Of a stretch of DNA of 64,000 nucleotides, positions 35,201 through 43,313 are shown piece after piece. Numbering within the stretch: position 1 is the stretch's first letter; every line of letters begins with the position of its first letter. The stretch is taken from contig NZ_BMCR01000002.1 of the NCBI RefSeq assembly GCF_014635285.1, forward strand, positions 682,001-746,000, read 5' to 3'. The position numbers were made by a program, and so were the translations under genes. The notes beneath the pieces are model-generated. The model was not told the DNA's origin and searched no databases. It saw only the letters and a list, made by a program, of their open reading frames with translations. Source of the stretch: Stappia taiwanensis. Lineage in GTDB: Bacteria; Pseudomonadota; Alphaproteobacteria; Rhizobiales; Stappiaceae.

Positions 35201-36182
35201 CGTCCGTGGTGATGTCCGCCTTCAGCGTGGCCTTGATCGTGCCACCATCACCGCCCTCGCCGCCATTGCCCGCATGCGCACCACCGCCGACGCCGTCGCC
35301 GCCCTTGCCGCCATCACCGGCGGCACTGATCAGCACCACACCATGATAGCCGTCCGCCGTGGTGTGGATCTTGTTGTCGCCGGTGGCATTGACGGTGATA
35401 TCGCCGCCATCGCCGCCCACGCCACCAGCGCCGCCATAGCCACTGGCACCGGATTTTCCCTCTCCGCCGTGTCCCCCGGTGCCGCCCTTGCTCATGACGG
35501 CAATGCCGCTGCCCGCACCGACCTGATTGATGGCATGGCCATCCAGCAACGAGATATTGACCGTGCCGCCGTGGCCGCCATCCCCCCCCTGGCCGCCGTG
35601 ACCGTCCTTGATGAAGCCCACCATGTAGCCTTCGCCGCCGGTCCCGCCAGTACCACCGGTTGTGCGAAGGAAAAGACCGTGGCCGATGCCCGATGTGATC
35701 GGCTTGACGTTGCTGGTGCCGCCGGAGGGTGACTTGGAGAAGGTCGCGGTCAGGTCACCACCGTCACCGGCATCGTGGCCATTGTCGCCGCGGGCGGTGG
35801 TGAAGGACGTCTTGTGCTCCGAGCCCTTCTTGCCGCCCCCGCCAGTGGATTCCAGATGAACGCCTTCGCCGCTGTTGCTGACGATGCCGTAGCCCTTGTC
35901 GAAATGGCCGGTTAACGTAAGGTCCTTTCCAACCTCATCCTCGCCGCCCGTATGCTGGAGCAGAACAGCATTGACTCCAGAGCCACTCCCCCCAAAGTCA
36001 GCGGTGAGATCCTGCAAGGTCAGATCGACGACAGACCCATCATTGTGGAATATCGGACCGAATGACCCGGTACACGTTTCCGAACCGTTGGAAATTGAGC
36101 ACCCGGCGATTGCCGATGAGGACAGAAGAGAACTCGAAAGCGCCGCACATATACTTAGAATACTAATCTGAAACTTGTTCAT
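29247..36182 (-). CDS. Giant Gly-rich autotransporter with C-terminal beta-barrel
   Basis: 2311 residues, type V secreted. A signal peptide (1-26, ending SSAIA before GCSISNG) is followed by a roughly 1750-residue passenger built of degenerate modules. Each combines a beta-helix-like strand pair (G-x-V-x-V-x-N-x-G-x-I-x-T-x-G-D-x-A-x-G-I) with AQSVGGGGGxGG. A less repetitive stretch (about 1800-2010) precedes the barrel. The autotransporter beta-domain (about 2040-2311) ends in MKMRF, with the C-terminal Phe needed for outer-membrane assembly. Very few cysteines, as expected. Likely an adhesin or surface fibre; function not assignable. No neighbour belongs to it. Confidence 0.92.
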   Translation of the reverse strand: MNKFQISILSICAALSSSLLSSSAIAGCSISNGSETCTGSFGPIFHNDGSVVDLTLQDLTADFGGSGSGVNAVLLQHTGGEDEVGKDLTLTGHFDKGYGIVSNSGEGVHLESTGGGGKKGSEHKTSFTTARGDNGHDAGDGGDLTATFSKSPSGGTSNVKPITSGIGHGLFLRTTGGTGGTGGEGYMVGFIKDGHGGQGGDGGHGGTVNISLLDGHAINQVGAGSGIAVMSKGGTGGHGGEGKSGASGYGGAGGVGGDGGDITVNATGDNKIHTTADGYHGVVLISAAGDGGKGGDGVGGGAHAGNGGEGGDGGTIKATLKADITTDGKQAVGIHMLSLGGAGGDAGDGDGTFHSHGGESEGPGPGGNVTLTLSDSSVTTAGAESNGILLQSVGGFSGASGSTSGFVAYGASGHSGGDAGTVTATLSSVTVTTTGAHAAAFEAISVGGGGGKGSSSDGFDAMGGDGGAGGDGGAVTVDLTKSTFSTDGVNSIGVGLISVGGGGGASGANGGVLTTGGAGGPGGDGGTADLSVNGVTVTTKGDSSMGVYVASIGAGGGNAHSPSGLEAIGGNGGDGGGGKDVSLTGSGDGLSVTTEGQFADGVLLQSIGGGGGKGGGTFKLNLGIGTTGVGSTGGDGGSGGNISFTGTDKDMIHTKGAQARGFVAQSIGGGGGTGGTVTEIDVGLTFGTQTGATNGSHHHDGRTVKGSLGGSITTEGDSATGVLLQSVGGGGGSSGTHADVSIADIKINHDMGADGGDGGDGGEVDLTSSAAITTSGHDADGILAQSIGGGGGHSSNIYSAGVGDLEMSQQVGLMGAEGGAGGAGGTVSVTSKGKIITAGDHSTGISAQSLGGGGGKAGSTISGMIGLDLASQMLGQLGGDGEAAGTVDVSSFGAIETKGSFAYAILAQSLGGGGGSGGTTIHGDISLASASYTHGGDGASGGAGNAVTVTSEGDLTTTGDAAVGILAQSMGGGGGAGGLTVNGAASMASVNVAVGASGGDGGTGGTVDITNKGGISTAGNLAAGVLGLSQGGSGGKAGVLVNGSVSAGEVSGAINVSLGGDGGKGGKADKVTVANSGTVSTTGFGSAGLSALSIGGDGGAGGVVYAGTLNVSTEGGGTFDLAIGGDGGDSGVGGAVEINNDGAITTSGHYADAIYAQSVGGNGGSGGSSYAVTASLSTGSNLQSTITVGGGGGGGAVGGDVSVTNTKTLTTTGGSADGIYAQSIGGNGGDGGSGIAFLGDFAIDKDETFKVNANVHVGGSGGPGSDAGKVTIDNSGNISTKSGSSNGIFAQSVGGGGGDGGSAGSYTVGYTKKPEDLEGSGFSLAVTMGGSGSGGGHGDTVTVSNSAQIQTAGDVSYGIFAQSVGGGGGTGGNGSPGLEGWAADIYELYEQINQAKEVKEQYEDWKSLFEGFSVDIGGSAGQASNGGEVLVTNDGGIITTGSDATAIYAQSVGGGGGAGGDGSQGLLNSATVTGSGSDGGDGGSVTVKNNKGIKTSGDRAMGIFAQSVGGGGGAAGDLESTIIASLDSFEQTLGVMAVGTASTGGGGNGGDVSISSDGSIVTSGDTAHGIFAQSVGGGGGGRGSYSSGVGGTDIEFEGEVGSEGAKGDSGAVSVDVSGTVSVSGDNAAGIFAQSAAGGDDSVSKGVSISVSGTVTAGGKHGRAILAQTGESKTDAEASATDGQVHVTIAKGATVSTTNADAYETIAILGGRNDNVTTTDSNPDFKGNWITNDGTLTSASFSSVVIANDDAASLAIRNTGLLSGSIKLNDTKAHLLMNDKGGVLAMGDSIDLGSSTSVKMYNHGTMSAHGVGKVGTTTLRTKTGFLQTSDGTLLVDMTTDGASVAAPSADVLTVDFAGGTGKADFGSGSITPNWIGSNTLASGDKGSVAILHTQNGGSMDVSKVVLSGKPAVKYTLDPSQDSNTTLQLSYEVDYSGQATGATLGNRSLRFAEFFDAAMTAVRDASADDDTSKALSQVGNRALNAGSVAELEGIYGEHVLDESSVSAAGAISAARALRGLLQSCPELDPNAEIPFYRQRECLWSQALGSKQNQGATNGNPGFDEVITGIALGGQHEIFDGTFVEFAGQYEDVSVKGSNFSQNGYRISAGVALKHEIDNYTLSGTLSGGTYSYDHKRNYVLGGVTNQALGDLDGRYLSAAARIAAVFEHNTFYAKPSAALAVTQIWQDAMTESGAGGLNWQVDALSHTFVALRPSIEVGKSFKWSEQSAVVFLRAGVTAALTDPEITTTSRLVGSGSMFNDLTVASTSDRFIGELEAGLNADLSDRLSLSLLGQTAFSENSSQFGGYARMKMRF

Positions 36183-36367
36183 TGGTCCCCACCAGCCGAT
36201 CAGTTACGCAACCTCTCATTGCGCCATCTAGTGACGCATTCGCTTAACAACCCGCTAAATTTTCACGTGAATTGTCATTTTTTACGATGACATATCCCTC
36301 TGGGTCTCGATCTCCGGCGCCATCCCGCATAGGGCAACCCACTGGGGCCGGCAAAAAAGGTCCCAAC
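36183..36367. promoter_or_regulatory. Autotransporter upstream region with palindromes
   Basis: AT-rich leader containing a perfect 10-bp palindrome TTCACGTGAA (36262-36271) and TGTCAT-N8-ATGACA (36273-36292). They lie 80-110 bases before the autotransporter start and are plausible operator sites. No promoter hexamers could be assigned with confidence. Confidence 0.35.
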
Positions 36368-36400
36368 AAAAAACGCGCCGACCGGAATGGCCGACGCGTT
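36368..36400 (-). terminator. Rho-independent terminator of the chemoreceptor operon
   Basis: On the minus strand AACGCGTCGGCC pairs (two non-Watson-Crick positions) with GGTCGGCGCGTT around a short loop and is followed by a T tract. It lies about 30 bases past the chemoreceptor stop. Confidence 0.65.
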
Positions 36401-36429
36401 CCCTGTAGGTCCACTTTTCGGACGGCGCC

Positions 36430-38115
36430 TCAGGCGGCCCGGATCGTCGCGAGGAACTCCTTCATCGCGGTGCGCATCCGGTCCGACCGCTCATGCAGAT
36501 CAGCAATCGAGGAGCGCATGTCCGTGCTGTATTCGCCGGTCTTGATGGCCGAGGAACTGACCTCGCCAATCGACCCGGTCACGCTCTGGGTGCCGCTCGC
36601 CGCCTCGGCAATGCTGCGGGCAATCTCGTTGGTCGCCGCATTCTGCTGTTCGGTCGCCTCGGTCATGGCGGAGGCGCGCTCTTCGATCATCCGCACCATC
36701 TCCGCGACCGACGCGGTGGCCTCAATCGAATCGGAGGCCGCCCGTTTCATCTCGGTGATCTGCTGGTCGATCTCCTCGGTCGCCCGGGCGGTCTGCTCGG
36801 CCAGCGCCTTGACCTCGGAGGCGACCACGGCGAAGCCGCGCCCCGCCTCGCCGGCCCGCGCCGCCTCAATGGTCGCGTTGAGGGCGAGAAGATTGGTCTG
36901 CTCGGCGATGTCGGTGATCAGCCCGGTCACCTGGCCGATCTTGGAGACCACCTGCTGCAGCCGGTTCACCGCCTCGCTGGAGCGCTCGACCTCGCCAGCC
37001 GCGTCGGTGGCGGCCTTGGCCGCGCCATTGACCTGGGTGTCGATCTCGGCAATCGAGTTCGACAGCTCCTCCGAGGCGCTCGCCACCGTGTTGACATTGC
37101 CGGTGGTCTGCTCCGAGGCTGCGGACACCGCCAGCGCCCGCTCCGAGGTGACCCGGGCGATCTCGGCCAGATCCTCGGCGGAGATGTTCAGGGTATCCAG
37201 CCCCGTCATCATCTCTTCGCTGATCGACAGAACGGTGCTTTCGAACTGATCGGCAACGGCCTGCATGTCGCGGTGACGCCGCGCGGCGGTCTCTTCCCGG
37301 TCACGGGCCGTCTCCTCCTCAAGCTCGCGGGTGCGGATGAGGTTGGCGCGGAAGACGCTGAGCGCCTCGCCCATCTGGCCGATCTCATCACGACGCGCAC
37401 CAAGGTCCACCTCCCGCTCGGTGTTGCCCTCGGCCAACTGGCGGACGACGCCGGCCAGCCGCGTCAGCGGTTGCGACACCAGCCGATGGTTGAGGACCCC
37501 GAAGCCGATGGCCATGAGGACCAGCAGGAAGCCGCCGCCAATGGCGATCATCTGGGTGGAGCTGAGCTCGGCATGTTCGAACTCCAACAGCGCTTTCTCA
37601 CGCGTCTGCAACTGCGTGCGCAAGTCGCCCTGCCGGGCAAACAGCGTGTCGAGCAGGCTCTGGCCGGTGCTTGTCAGCTCCATCGCCCGGGCAAGGTCGA
37701 CCGTGTTGGGGTCTCGCATCAGGCGGATCTGCTCATTGGCAAAGCCGGTGAGCCAGCCCTTCCAGGCCTCGCGGATATCCGCGACCCGGCCGGCCTGCTC
37801 CGGCACCGCCGCCTTGAGGCGCTGCTCCAGGCCGCTCAGCGCCTCGTCGATCCCGGCGGTGCTGGCTTCTGTCTTGCGCACCCACTCCCGGTCGCCGGTC
37901 AGGAGGAAGGTCTTGACCGACAGGGCCTGATCGAGAACCGCGGTCTGAAGTCCGTCGATCTCCCGCGCCAGCGAGACGATCACTTCCGCCTCCCGCACCG
38001 CCGCGTTGGTCGACGCGGTCTTGTAGTAGGTGGTCAATCCGGTGAGCGCGCCAATCAGCGCAATGCCAAGAAAGGCGATCAGGCCTTTCCGCGAAACAGA
38101 CATATTGGCAAACAT
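36430..38115 (-). CDS. Methyl-accepting chemotaxis protein
   Basis: 561 residues. TM1 (11-30), a helical periplasmic domain of about 155 residues of the CHASE3/4-helix type, TM2 (188-208), HAMP (about 209-262) and a cytoplasmic signalling domain whose hairpin tip [20 protein letters not shown] (405-424) is typical. It couples to CheA/CheW. There is no C-terminal CheR-binding pentapeptide. It is preceded by 39 bases and a secreted Cache-like protein gene in the same direction, suggesting that the ligand sensor is a separate periplasmic protein. Confidence 0.93.
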   Translation of the reverse strand: MFANMSVSRKGLIAFLGIALIGALTGLTTYYKTASTNAAVREAEVIVSLAREIDGLQTAVLDQALSVKTFLLTGDREWVRKTEASTAGIDEALSGLEQRLKAAVPEQAGRVADIREAWKGWLTGFANEQIRLMRDPNTVDLARAMELTSTGQSLLDTLFARQGDLRTQLQTREKALLEFEHAELSSTQMIAIGGGFLLVLMAIGFGVLNHRLVSQPLTRLAGVVRQLAEGNTEREVDLGARRDEIGQMGEALSVFRANLIRTRELEEETARDREETAARRHRDMQAVADQFESTVLSISEEMMTGLDTLNISAEDLAEIARVTSERALAVSAASEQTTGNVNTVASASEELSNSIAEIDTQVNGAAKAATDAAGEVERSSEAVNRLQQVVSKIGQVTGLITDIAEQTNLLALNATIEAARAGEAGRGFAVVASEVKALAEQTARATEEIDQQITEMKRAASDSIEATASVAEMVRMIEERASAMTEATEQQNAATNEIARSIAEAASGTQSVTGSIGEVSSSAIKTGEYSTDMRSSIADLHERSDRMRTAMKEFLATIRAA

Positions 38116-38154
38116 GAAAACGTCCTCGAAGGGTCAGCAGGATGGCGCAGCCAA

Positions 38155-38763
38155 TCAGCCTTGCGGCATGGTGCGGCGCTGCAATTCGGTCAGATTGATC
38201 TCGATGGTGGCGGCGCCGATCGGCCCCGCGCCCTTCGGGTCGGCCAGCGTCATGTTGAGCTGGGCCCGCCAGATCTGCCGCTCCGCGTCCCATTCGGGCT
38301 CATCGATGAACACCGCCTCCCTGCCTTCGGGGAACGTCTTCTGGAACTTGGCCTCATCCCCCTGCCAGTAATCGCCAGTGATCGCGCTCTGGCCGACATT
38401 CAGCCCATTGGCGTCCATCACGAACAGTTCCGTGTAGAGCCCGAGGCTGCCGGCCTGCACCCGCAACAGGTAAATCGACAGGGGGGCCGACAGCGTCGCG
38501 GAGATCAGCGGCTTGTCCGCCACCTCCCGCTCCGCCCGCCACTGCTTGTCGAGCGCGTCGATCTCACTCTGGGTCAGGTTGCCCCGCCGCTCGTTCTGCG
38601 CGTTCACCGACAGCGGCACGATTGGGTTGGTCAGCCAGGCCCGGGTCGCCTCGATCACCGCCGGCGTGATCAACGCCTTGGCATCTGGCGCCGCCGGCTC
38701 CGCCCGGGCTCCACTCGTCATCAGCAATGACGCACACAAGAGAACAAAGGTCGGTGATTTCAT
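38155..38763 (-). CDS. Secreted Cache/PDC-like sensor protein
   Basis: 202 residues: a signal peptide (1-21, SGARA before EPA) and a single domain. Its core, ELFVMDANGLNVGQSAITGD, then YWQGDEAKF and GAATIEINLTEL, follows the strand order of PDC/Cache sensor domains. No membrane anchor follows the domain, so it should be soluble in the periplasm. It is first in an apparent two-gene operon with the chemoreceptor, which itself has only a helical periplasmic domain. A role as a periplasmic ligand-binding partner is inferred. Confidence 0.65.
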   Translation of the reverse strand: MKSPTFVLLCASLLMTSGARAEPAAPDAKALITPAVIEATRAWLTNPIVPLSVNAQNERRGNLTQSEIDALDKQWRAEREVADKPLISATLSAPLSIYLLRVQAGSLGLYTELFVMDANGLNVGQSAITGDYWQGDEAKFQKTFPEGREAVFIDEPEWDAERQIWRAQLNMTLADPKGAGPIGAATIEINLTELQRRTMPQG

Positions 38764-39092
38764 CGCGTAGGCTCCCCCATTTTGAGCAGCCTATCTTTTC
38801 GCGGGATATGTTAATCAAAGGTGCAAAGCATGAAAGTTCATGCGAAAACCTGTAATCGCGCACCCTGATAAGGACTTCATCTCATTTAACGCAGTGGAGC
38901 CGAACCGCAATTGCAGGTCTATATTTAAAATAAAATGCAATCTATGGGATATGAATATGCCGTATCGGCAGATTTTGTGGGCGCGGTCTTCCTTGTGCCC
39001 ACAAAAAAGCCGGCCGGAGCGCTCGCCCCGGACGGCTTGTCGTGGCTGTCTCCGCCCGGGTAAAGCCCGGACAGGGCTGTTTTTTTCAAACT
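38764..39092. other. Intergenic region with operator-like repeats
   Basis: About 330 bases without a gene, AT-richer than average. It contains GCATGAA-AG-TTCATGC (38828-38843), a perfect inverted repeat 65-80 bases before the Cache-like gene, which may be its operator. TTTTGTGGGC-N14-GCCCACAAAA (38973-39006) is another perfect repeat. A plus-strand hairpin AGCCC-GGACA-GGGCT followed by seven T bases is at 39064-39086. Confidence 0.5.
39003..39039 (-). terminator. Terminator of the amidohydrolase gene
   Basis: On the minus strand AAGCCGTCCGGGGC and GCTCCGGCCGGCTT form a long stem with mismatches, followed by TTTTTTG. It lies about 55 bases past the amidohydrolase stop. Confidence 0.6.
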
Positions 39093-40982
39093 TTATCGCG
39101 CGGCCATTCCGTTGCGGGCGAGCCCCTCCGACAAGGCGGTGTAGTAGACATCCGGCCCATGCGCATGGCCGCCGGCCTCTTCGACCTCGGCCGAGGCATG
39201 GCGCAGAAAGTTACCGAAGGCATCGCCGCCGGTCGAGCCTGGACGCAACTGCAGGGAGCCCTGCTTCTCCTCCGGCTTGTAGGTGAAGATCGTCTCACCC
39301 TCCTTGATGGTCTCCACCACCTTGAGACTGTCGAGGGTTTCCGGATCCACCGCCGTCGGGTCCTTGGACAGCACCACCAGATCGGCGGTCTTGCCAACCT
39401 CGATCGAGCCTTTGCCGGCCTCTTCGAAGTGCTGGTAGGCCGGCCAGATGGTCATCGCCTTCAGCGCCGTCATCACGTCGACCCGCTGATCGGGACCGAG
39501 GATATCGCCCGACCGGGTCCGCCGGGTCACCGTGGCATCGAGGATGCGCATGGAATCGGGGAAGGCCACCGGTGCGTCATGATGCGAGGAGAACATCATG
39601 CCGCGCTCGCGCACCCAGCCGGTCGGCGAGATGTTTTCCGCATTGAGCGGACCGACGGTCCGGTCCCGGTGCCAGTCGCCCCAGTAGAAGGTGTGCATCG
39701 GGAACAACGACGGGAACATATCGAGTTCATCCACCGCCGCGACCTGATCCTTGCGCAGGAACTGACCATGGATCAACACCGGCCGCCGGTCGGCGCGGCC
39801 GTATTTCTCCGTCGCGGTCTTCACCGCCGCCAGCAGCATGTCCGACGCCCCCTCGCCATTGGAATGGGTCAGGATCTGGATGTTGTTGGCAAACGCCCAG
39901 TCGATCGCGTCGAACACCTCGTCGGTGGTCGCCGCCGCATAGCCCGCATAGTCGGCCCGGTAGGTCGAGGGCGGATTGTAGTAGGGCCGATCGCGCAGCG
40001 CGGTGAAGCCTTGCGGCGAGCCGTCGATGGTCAGCTTCGCGCCAGCCACCCGGAACCGGTTGGTGTAGGACGCGGAGACATTCTTGGCGATGAAGTCCTT
40101 GTCGACCAACGCATCCGGATAGGTCACCACGTCGATCTTGATGCGGCCGGCATCGGCCGCCGCCTTCATCAGGCGGGCCACGGCCGGCGTCGAGCGCCCT
40201 TCCTGACCGGTGGTGTAGCCGTAGCTCGTCAGCAACTCGGTGCCAGCGACGAACAGCTCCTGCGCGCCTTCCTTATCGAGATCGCTGAGCTGCTTGAGCG
40301 CTGCGCCGAAGAACGCGGCCTCTTCCAGAACCCCGTTCGGCTCGTTCGAGCCTTCTTCACGGCGGATCACGCCACCGGTCGGGTTCGGGGTCTCCGCGGT
40401 GATCCCGGCCAATTCCAGCGCCTTGGAGTTCATCACGCCCAGATGCCCGGACTGATGCATCACCATGACCGGAACCTCGGTCGAGACCTTGTCGAGATCC
40501 TCACGGGTCGGGTGGCGCTGCTCGGCAAGCTGCGCATCGTCGTAGCCGAAGCCGAGGATGGTGCCGAGCCGCTTGGCCCGGTCCGGATAGGTCTTGGCCC
40601 ATTCGCTGAGCGTCGCCTGAAGGGCGGGAATATCGTTGACCTTGCCATCGGGCGCCGGCTGGATGTTGGCGGCCACCGCCTGAATGCCAATCATGAAGGC
40701 ATGACCATGGGCATCGACGAAGCCCGGCAACATGGCCTTGCCCTTCAGGTCGATCAGCGTTGTCCCCTTGCCCTTGAACTTCATCACCTCCTCGGCCGTG
40801 CCGACAGCCAGGATGACACCATCCTTTTCCGCCACCGCCTCGGCTCTGGGCGCCTGGTCATTCATGGTCAGAACCGGGCCGCCCGACCAGATCCGGTCGG
40901 CGATTTCCTCGGCAGCAAACGCCGGGAATGCGCTAAGCCCGGCGGCAATCACCGCAAGGCATGAAATGGACATTCGCGTCAA
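39093..40982 (-). CDS. Exported YtcJ-like amidohydrolase
   Basis: 629 residues. A Sec signal peptide (1-23, PAFA before AEE) precedes an amidohydrolase of the YtcJ/AdeC-like branch. The metal-binding H-x-H is H92/H94 in VDAHGHAF, and further His residues occur in NNIQILTHSNGEG and MFSSHHDAP. Family members hydrolyse amides or related cyclic bonds, but substrates are mostly unknown. Export to the periplasm is seen in a subset of the family. It is transcribed alone, divergently from the cyclase gene. Confidence 0.88.
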   Translation of the reverse strand: MTRMSISCLAVIAAGLSAFPAFAAEEIADRIWSGGPVLTMNDQAPRAEAVAEKDGVILAVGTAEEVMKFKGKGTTLIDLKGKAMLPGFVDAHGHAFMIGIQAVAANIQPAPDGKVNDIPALQATLSEWAKTYPDRAKRLGTILGFGYDDAQLAEQRHPTREDLDKVSTEVPVMVMHQSGHLGVMNSKALELAGITAETPNPTGGVIRREEGSNEPNGVLEEAAFFGAALKQLSDLDKEGAQELFVAGTELLTSYGYTTGQEGRSTPAVARLMKAAADAGRIKIDVVTYPDALVDKDFIAKNVSASYTNRFRVAGAKLTIDGSPQGFTALRDRPYYNPPSTYRADYAGYAAATTDEVFDAIDWAFANNIQILTHSNGEGASDMLLAAVKTATEKYGRADRRPVLIHGQFLRKDQVAAVDELDMFPSLFPMHTFYWGDWHRDRTVGPLNAENISPTGWVRERGMMFSSHHDAPVAFPDSMRILDATVTRRTRSGDILGPDQRVDVMTALKAMTIWPAYQHFEEAGKGSIEVGKTADLVVLSKDPTAVDPETLDSLKVVETIKEGETIFTYKPEEKQGSLQLRPGSTGGDAFGNFLRHASAEVEEAGGHAHGPDVYYTALSEGLARNGMAAR

Positions 40983-41276
40983 GATAGTCTCCTTGCCTCT
41001 TCAACCCGCGCCCTGAGCAAGGCCAGCCAGGACCGGCCGCCGGATTCGGCACGCAGGAGCGATCCTGCGCCGCCAATGCTTTCATCATTATGAAGCGTCA
41101 GACGAACAAACAGGGATCGACAACCGATAGCTGTGAACGCCGACCGCCGTTCCCATACCTTGAAAGGATGTGCTAGAAAAATCAGACGCCTGCCTGCACA
41201 GGCGGCTTCAGCGATGCCGGACGGGCGCAACTGGTGCAAGTCACCGAATGCCCGACCAGAACGGGTGGATTGGGCC

Positions 41277-43286
41277 ATGACGACCGCCGACAAATCCGGG
41301 TTTCGCAACCCCAGCTGGAGCTGTTCGCTGAGGTCCCTGCTCGGCATTGTGATGATCTCGCTGATCGTGATCCTCTCCGGCGTGCTGATTTCCCTCGACT
41401 ATCAGCGCACCCGCAAGGCCGAGTTGATCGCCGCGGAGCAGGCGATGGGCGCCTTTTCCGAAAGGCTCGCCGACCGGCTCAGCGCCCTGTCGGCCGACAC
41501 GGTCGCACCGATCGAGCTCATGGCCCAGACCGAGAACGCCTTTCTCGTCCCCCCGCCCGGGCGCATGAGCGACAAGATCGCTGTCCTGCGGGTTGCCATG
41601 ACACGGTCACCGCAGATCGATGGCCTCTATGCCGGCTATCCCGATGGCAGCTTCATCCATGCGGTCAGCTTGCGTGATGCCGGTTGGCGAGAGACGTTGG
41701 CCGCGCCGGAAAAGGCGACGCTTGCAATCCGCACCATCGAAGCCGGAGTGGAAGACAGTCGGCTCGCCTATGTCACCTTCCTCGATGACAGCGGCACGAT
41801 CATTGGCCGGCGCCCCTTCGACGCAGGCACCTACGATCCCCGCGCGCGCCCCTGGTACCAACAGGCCAGCGCGCAAGGAGGACGCACGATCTCGGTCGGC
41901 CCCTACCAGATGGCGACCACCCGTGCCCATGGCATGACCATCGCCCGCGAACACCAGACTGCGGATGGCATCGTCATCGGCGCGGACATCATCCTCGCCA
42001 CCGTCACCGATTTCCTCGCCGCCGGGCGCCTGACCGAACACACCAACGCCTTCGTCCTCGACGAGGAGTTGGGGATCGCCATTCACGCCGGGCCCGGTTC
42101 CTTGCGCCTGGCAAGTGCATTGCCGGACAAGGCGGTCGACGGCTGGTCCGCCAAGGTGCTGGCGCCGCTGGTGGAGGCGGCTGGACCGAAAGACGCCGCG
42201 CCGCGCGTTCGCCCCGCCCGCATTTACCAGGTCGAGGACGAGCCGTTCCTCGTCACGGTCGGACCGGAAATCTCCAGTGTTCTGCTCGCTGATCACCGTA
42301 TTGTCGTCGCCGCCCCGCTCGACGAGTTGCTCGCCAGCGCCAACCGCGACCTTCTGCATGGGGTCCTGATCTCCATCGCCGTGGTGATCGCGGCCATCCT
42401 GTTCGCGCTCGCGCTGGCGCGCTGGATTTCCCGCTCCCTGCAAATCCTGACCCTCGGCGCGCACCGGATGCAGAGCCTCGACTTTTCCCAGCCGATCGAC
42501 GCCACTTCGCGCGTCACCGAGATTTCCACCCTGGGCGGCGCCATCAACCGGGCGCAGGACGCGATCTTCACCTTCGCCCTTTATGTGCCGAAGGAGTTCG
42601 TGCGCAAGGGCATCGAGGCCGGCTATTTCAAGGGACGTTCCGCTCGCCGGCAGGAGGTGACGGCGATGTTCTCCGACATCTACGATTTCACAACCATCAG
42701 CGAGAACCTCTCCCCCGAAGAGGTCGTCGAAATGCTGTCGGGCTATTTCGATGTGTTCGACGCCGCCGTCAGTGCCCATGGCGGCACCATCATCCAGTTC
42801 CTCGGCGATTCCGTCTATGCCATGTGGAATGCCCCGCTTGCCGACGAGGATCATGCACTGCATGCCTGCCTCTGCGTGCTCGACATCGAGCAGCGGCTGG
42901 TCGCCTTCAACGCGGAGCAGCGCCGCAAGGGGCTGCCGGAGTTCCGCACCCGCTACGGCATCCACTCCGGCCCGGCGGTCGTCGGCAGCGTCGGCGCCAC
43001 CGAACGCCTGCAATACACGGCGATGGGCGACACCATCAACGTTGCCTCGCGCCTGGAAGGCACCAACAAGGTGTTCGGCACCTCCGCCCTCACCAGCGCG
43101 GCGGTGGTGGAGCGCTGCGGCAGCGCGATCCGGTTCCGCCCCCTGGGCAGCACCCAGGTGAAGGGCCGGGCCGAACCCTTGGATGTGTTTGAGCTCGTTG
43201 GCGAGGCCGGCGACGGCGCAACGCCGGGGGTGGAGCCGGGAACAACGACCGCTGCCCAGGGCCGAGAGGCCGCTTACCGAGGTTGA
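41277..43286 (+). CDS. Class III adenylate/guanylate cyclase with dCache and HAMP
   Basis: 669 residues. TM1 (about 20-40), a periplasmic dCache_1 domain with the FDAGTYDPRARPWYQQA motif (181-197), TM2 (363-381), HAMP (382-435) and a class III cyclase domain. Metal-binding aspartates are D467 (MFSDIYDFT) and D511 (FLGDSVYAMW); GDTINVASRLEG (584-595) supplies nucleotide-binding residues. The receptor should convert binding of a small extracellular ligand to cAMP synthesis. The start at 41277 was chosen over longer frames because the TM segment then follows a short basic N-terminus. Residues 645-669 are an unconserved tail. Confidence 0.92.
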   Translation: MTTADKSGFRNPSWSCSLRSLLGIVMISLIVILSGVLISLDYQRTRKAELIAAEQAMGAFSERLADRLSALSADTVAPIELMAQTENAFLVPPPGRMSDKIAVLRVAMTRSPQIDGLYAGYPDGSFIHAVSLRDAGWRETLAAPEKATLAIRTIEAGVEDSRLAYVTFLDDSGTIIGRRPFDAGTYDPRARPWYQQASAQGGRTISVGPYQMATTRAHGMTIAREHQTADGIVIGADIILATVTDFLAAGRLTEHTNAFVLDEELGIAIHAGPGSLRLASALPDKAVDGWSAKVLAPLVEAAGPKDAAPRVRPARIYQVEDEPFLVTVGPEISSVLLADHRIVVAAPLDELLASANRDLLHGVLISIAVVIAAILFALALARWISRSLQILTLGAHRMQSLDFSQPIDATSRVTEISTLGGAINRAQDAIFTFALYVPKEFVRKGIEAGYFKGRSARRQEVTAMFSDIYDFTTISENLSPEEVVEMLSGYFDVFDAAVSAHGGTIIQFLGDSVYAMWNAPLADEDHALHACLCVLDIEQRLVAFNAEQRRKGLPEFRTRYGIHSGPAVVGSVGATERLQYTAMGDTINVASRLEGTNKVFGTSALTSAAVVERCGSAIRFRPLGSTQVKGRAEPLDVFELVGEAGDGATPGVEPGTTTAAQGREAAYRG

Positions 43287-43313
43287 CCTGAACGGTCGCC
43301 ACCTTCGCGCTGG

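Noticed and set aside
29193-35732. Three very long open frames antisense to the autotransporter (1046, 665 and 409 codons)
   Set aside because: They mirror the Gly/Ala/Ser-rich repeats of the real gene on the opposite strand, have low-complexity Ala/Arg/Gly composition, no recognisable domain and no ribosome site.
31400-35900. Regularly spaced short repeats resembling a CRISPR-like or satellite array
   Set aside because: The repeats stay in one reading frame, vary in length and encode the SVGGGGGxGG modules of the autotransporter; there are no constant repeats with unique spacers.
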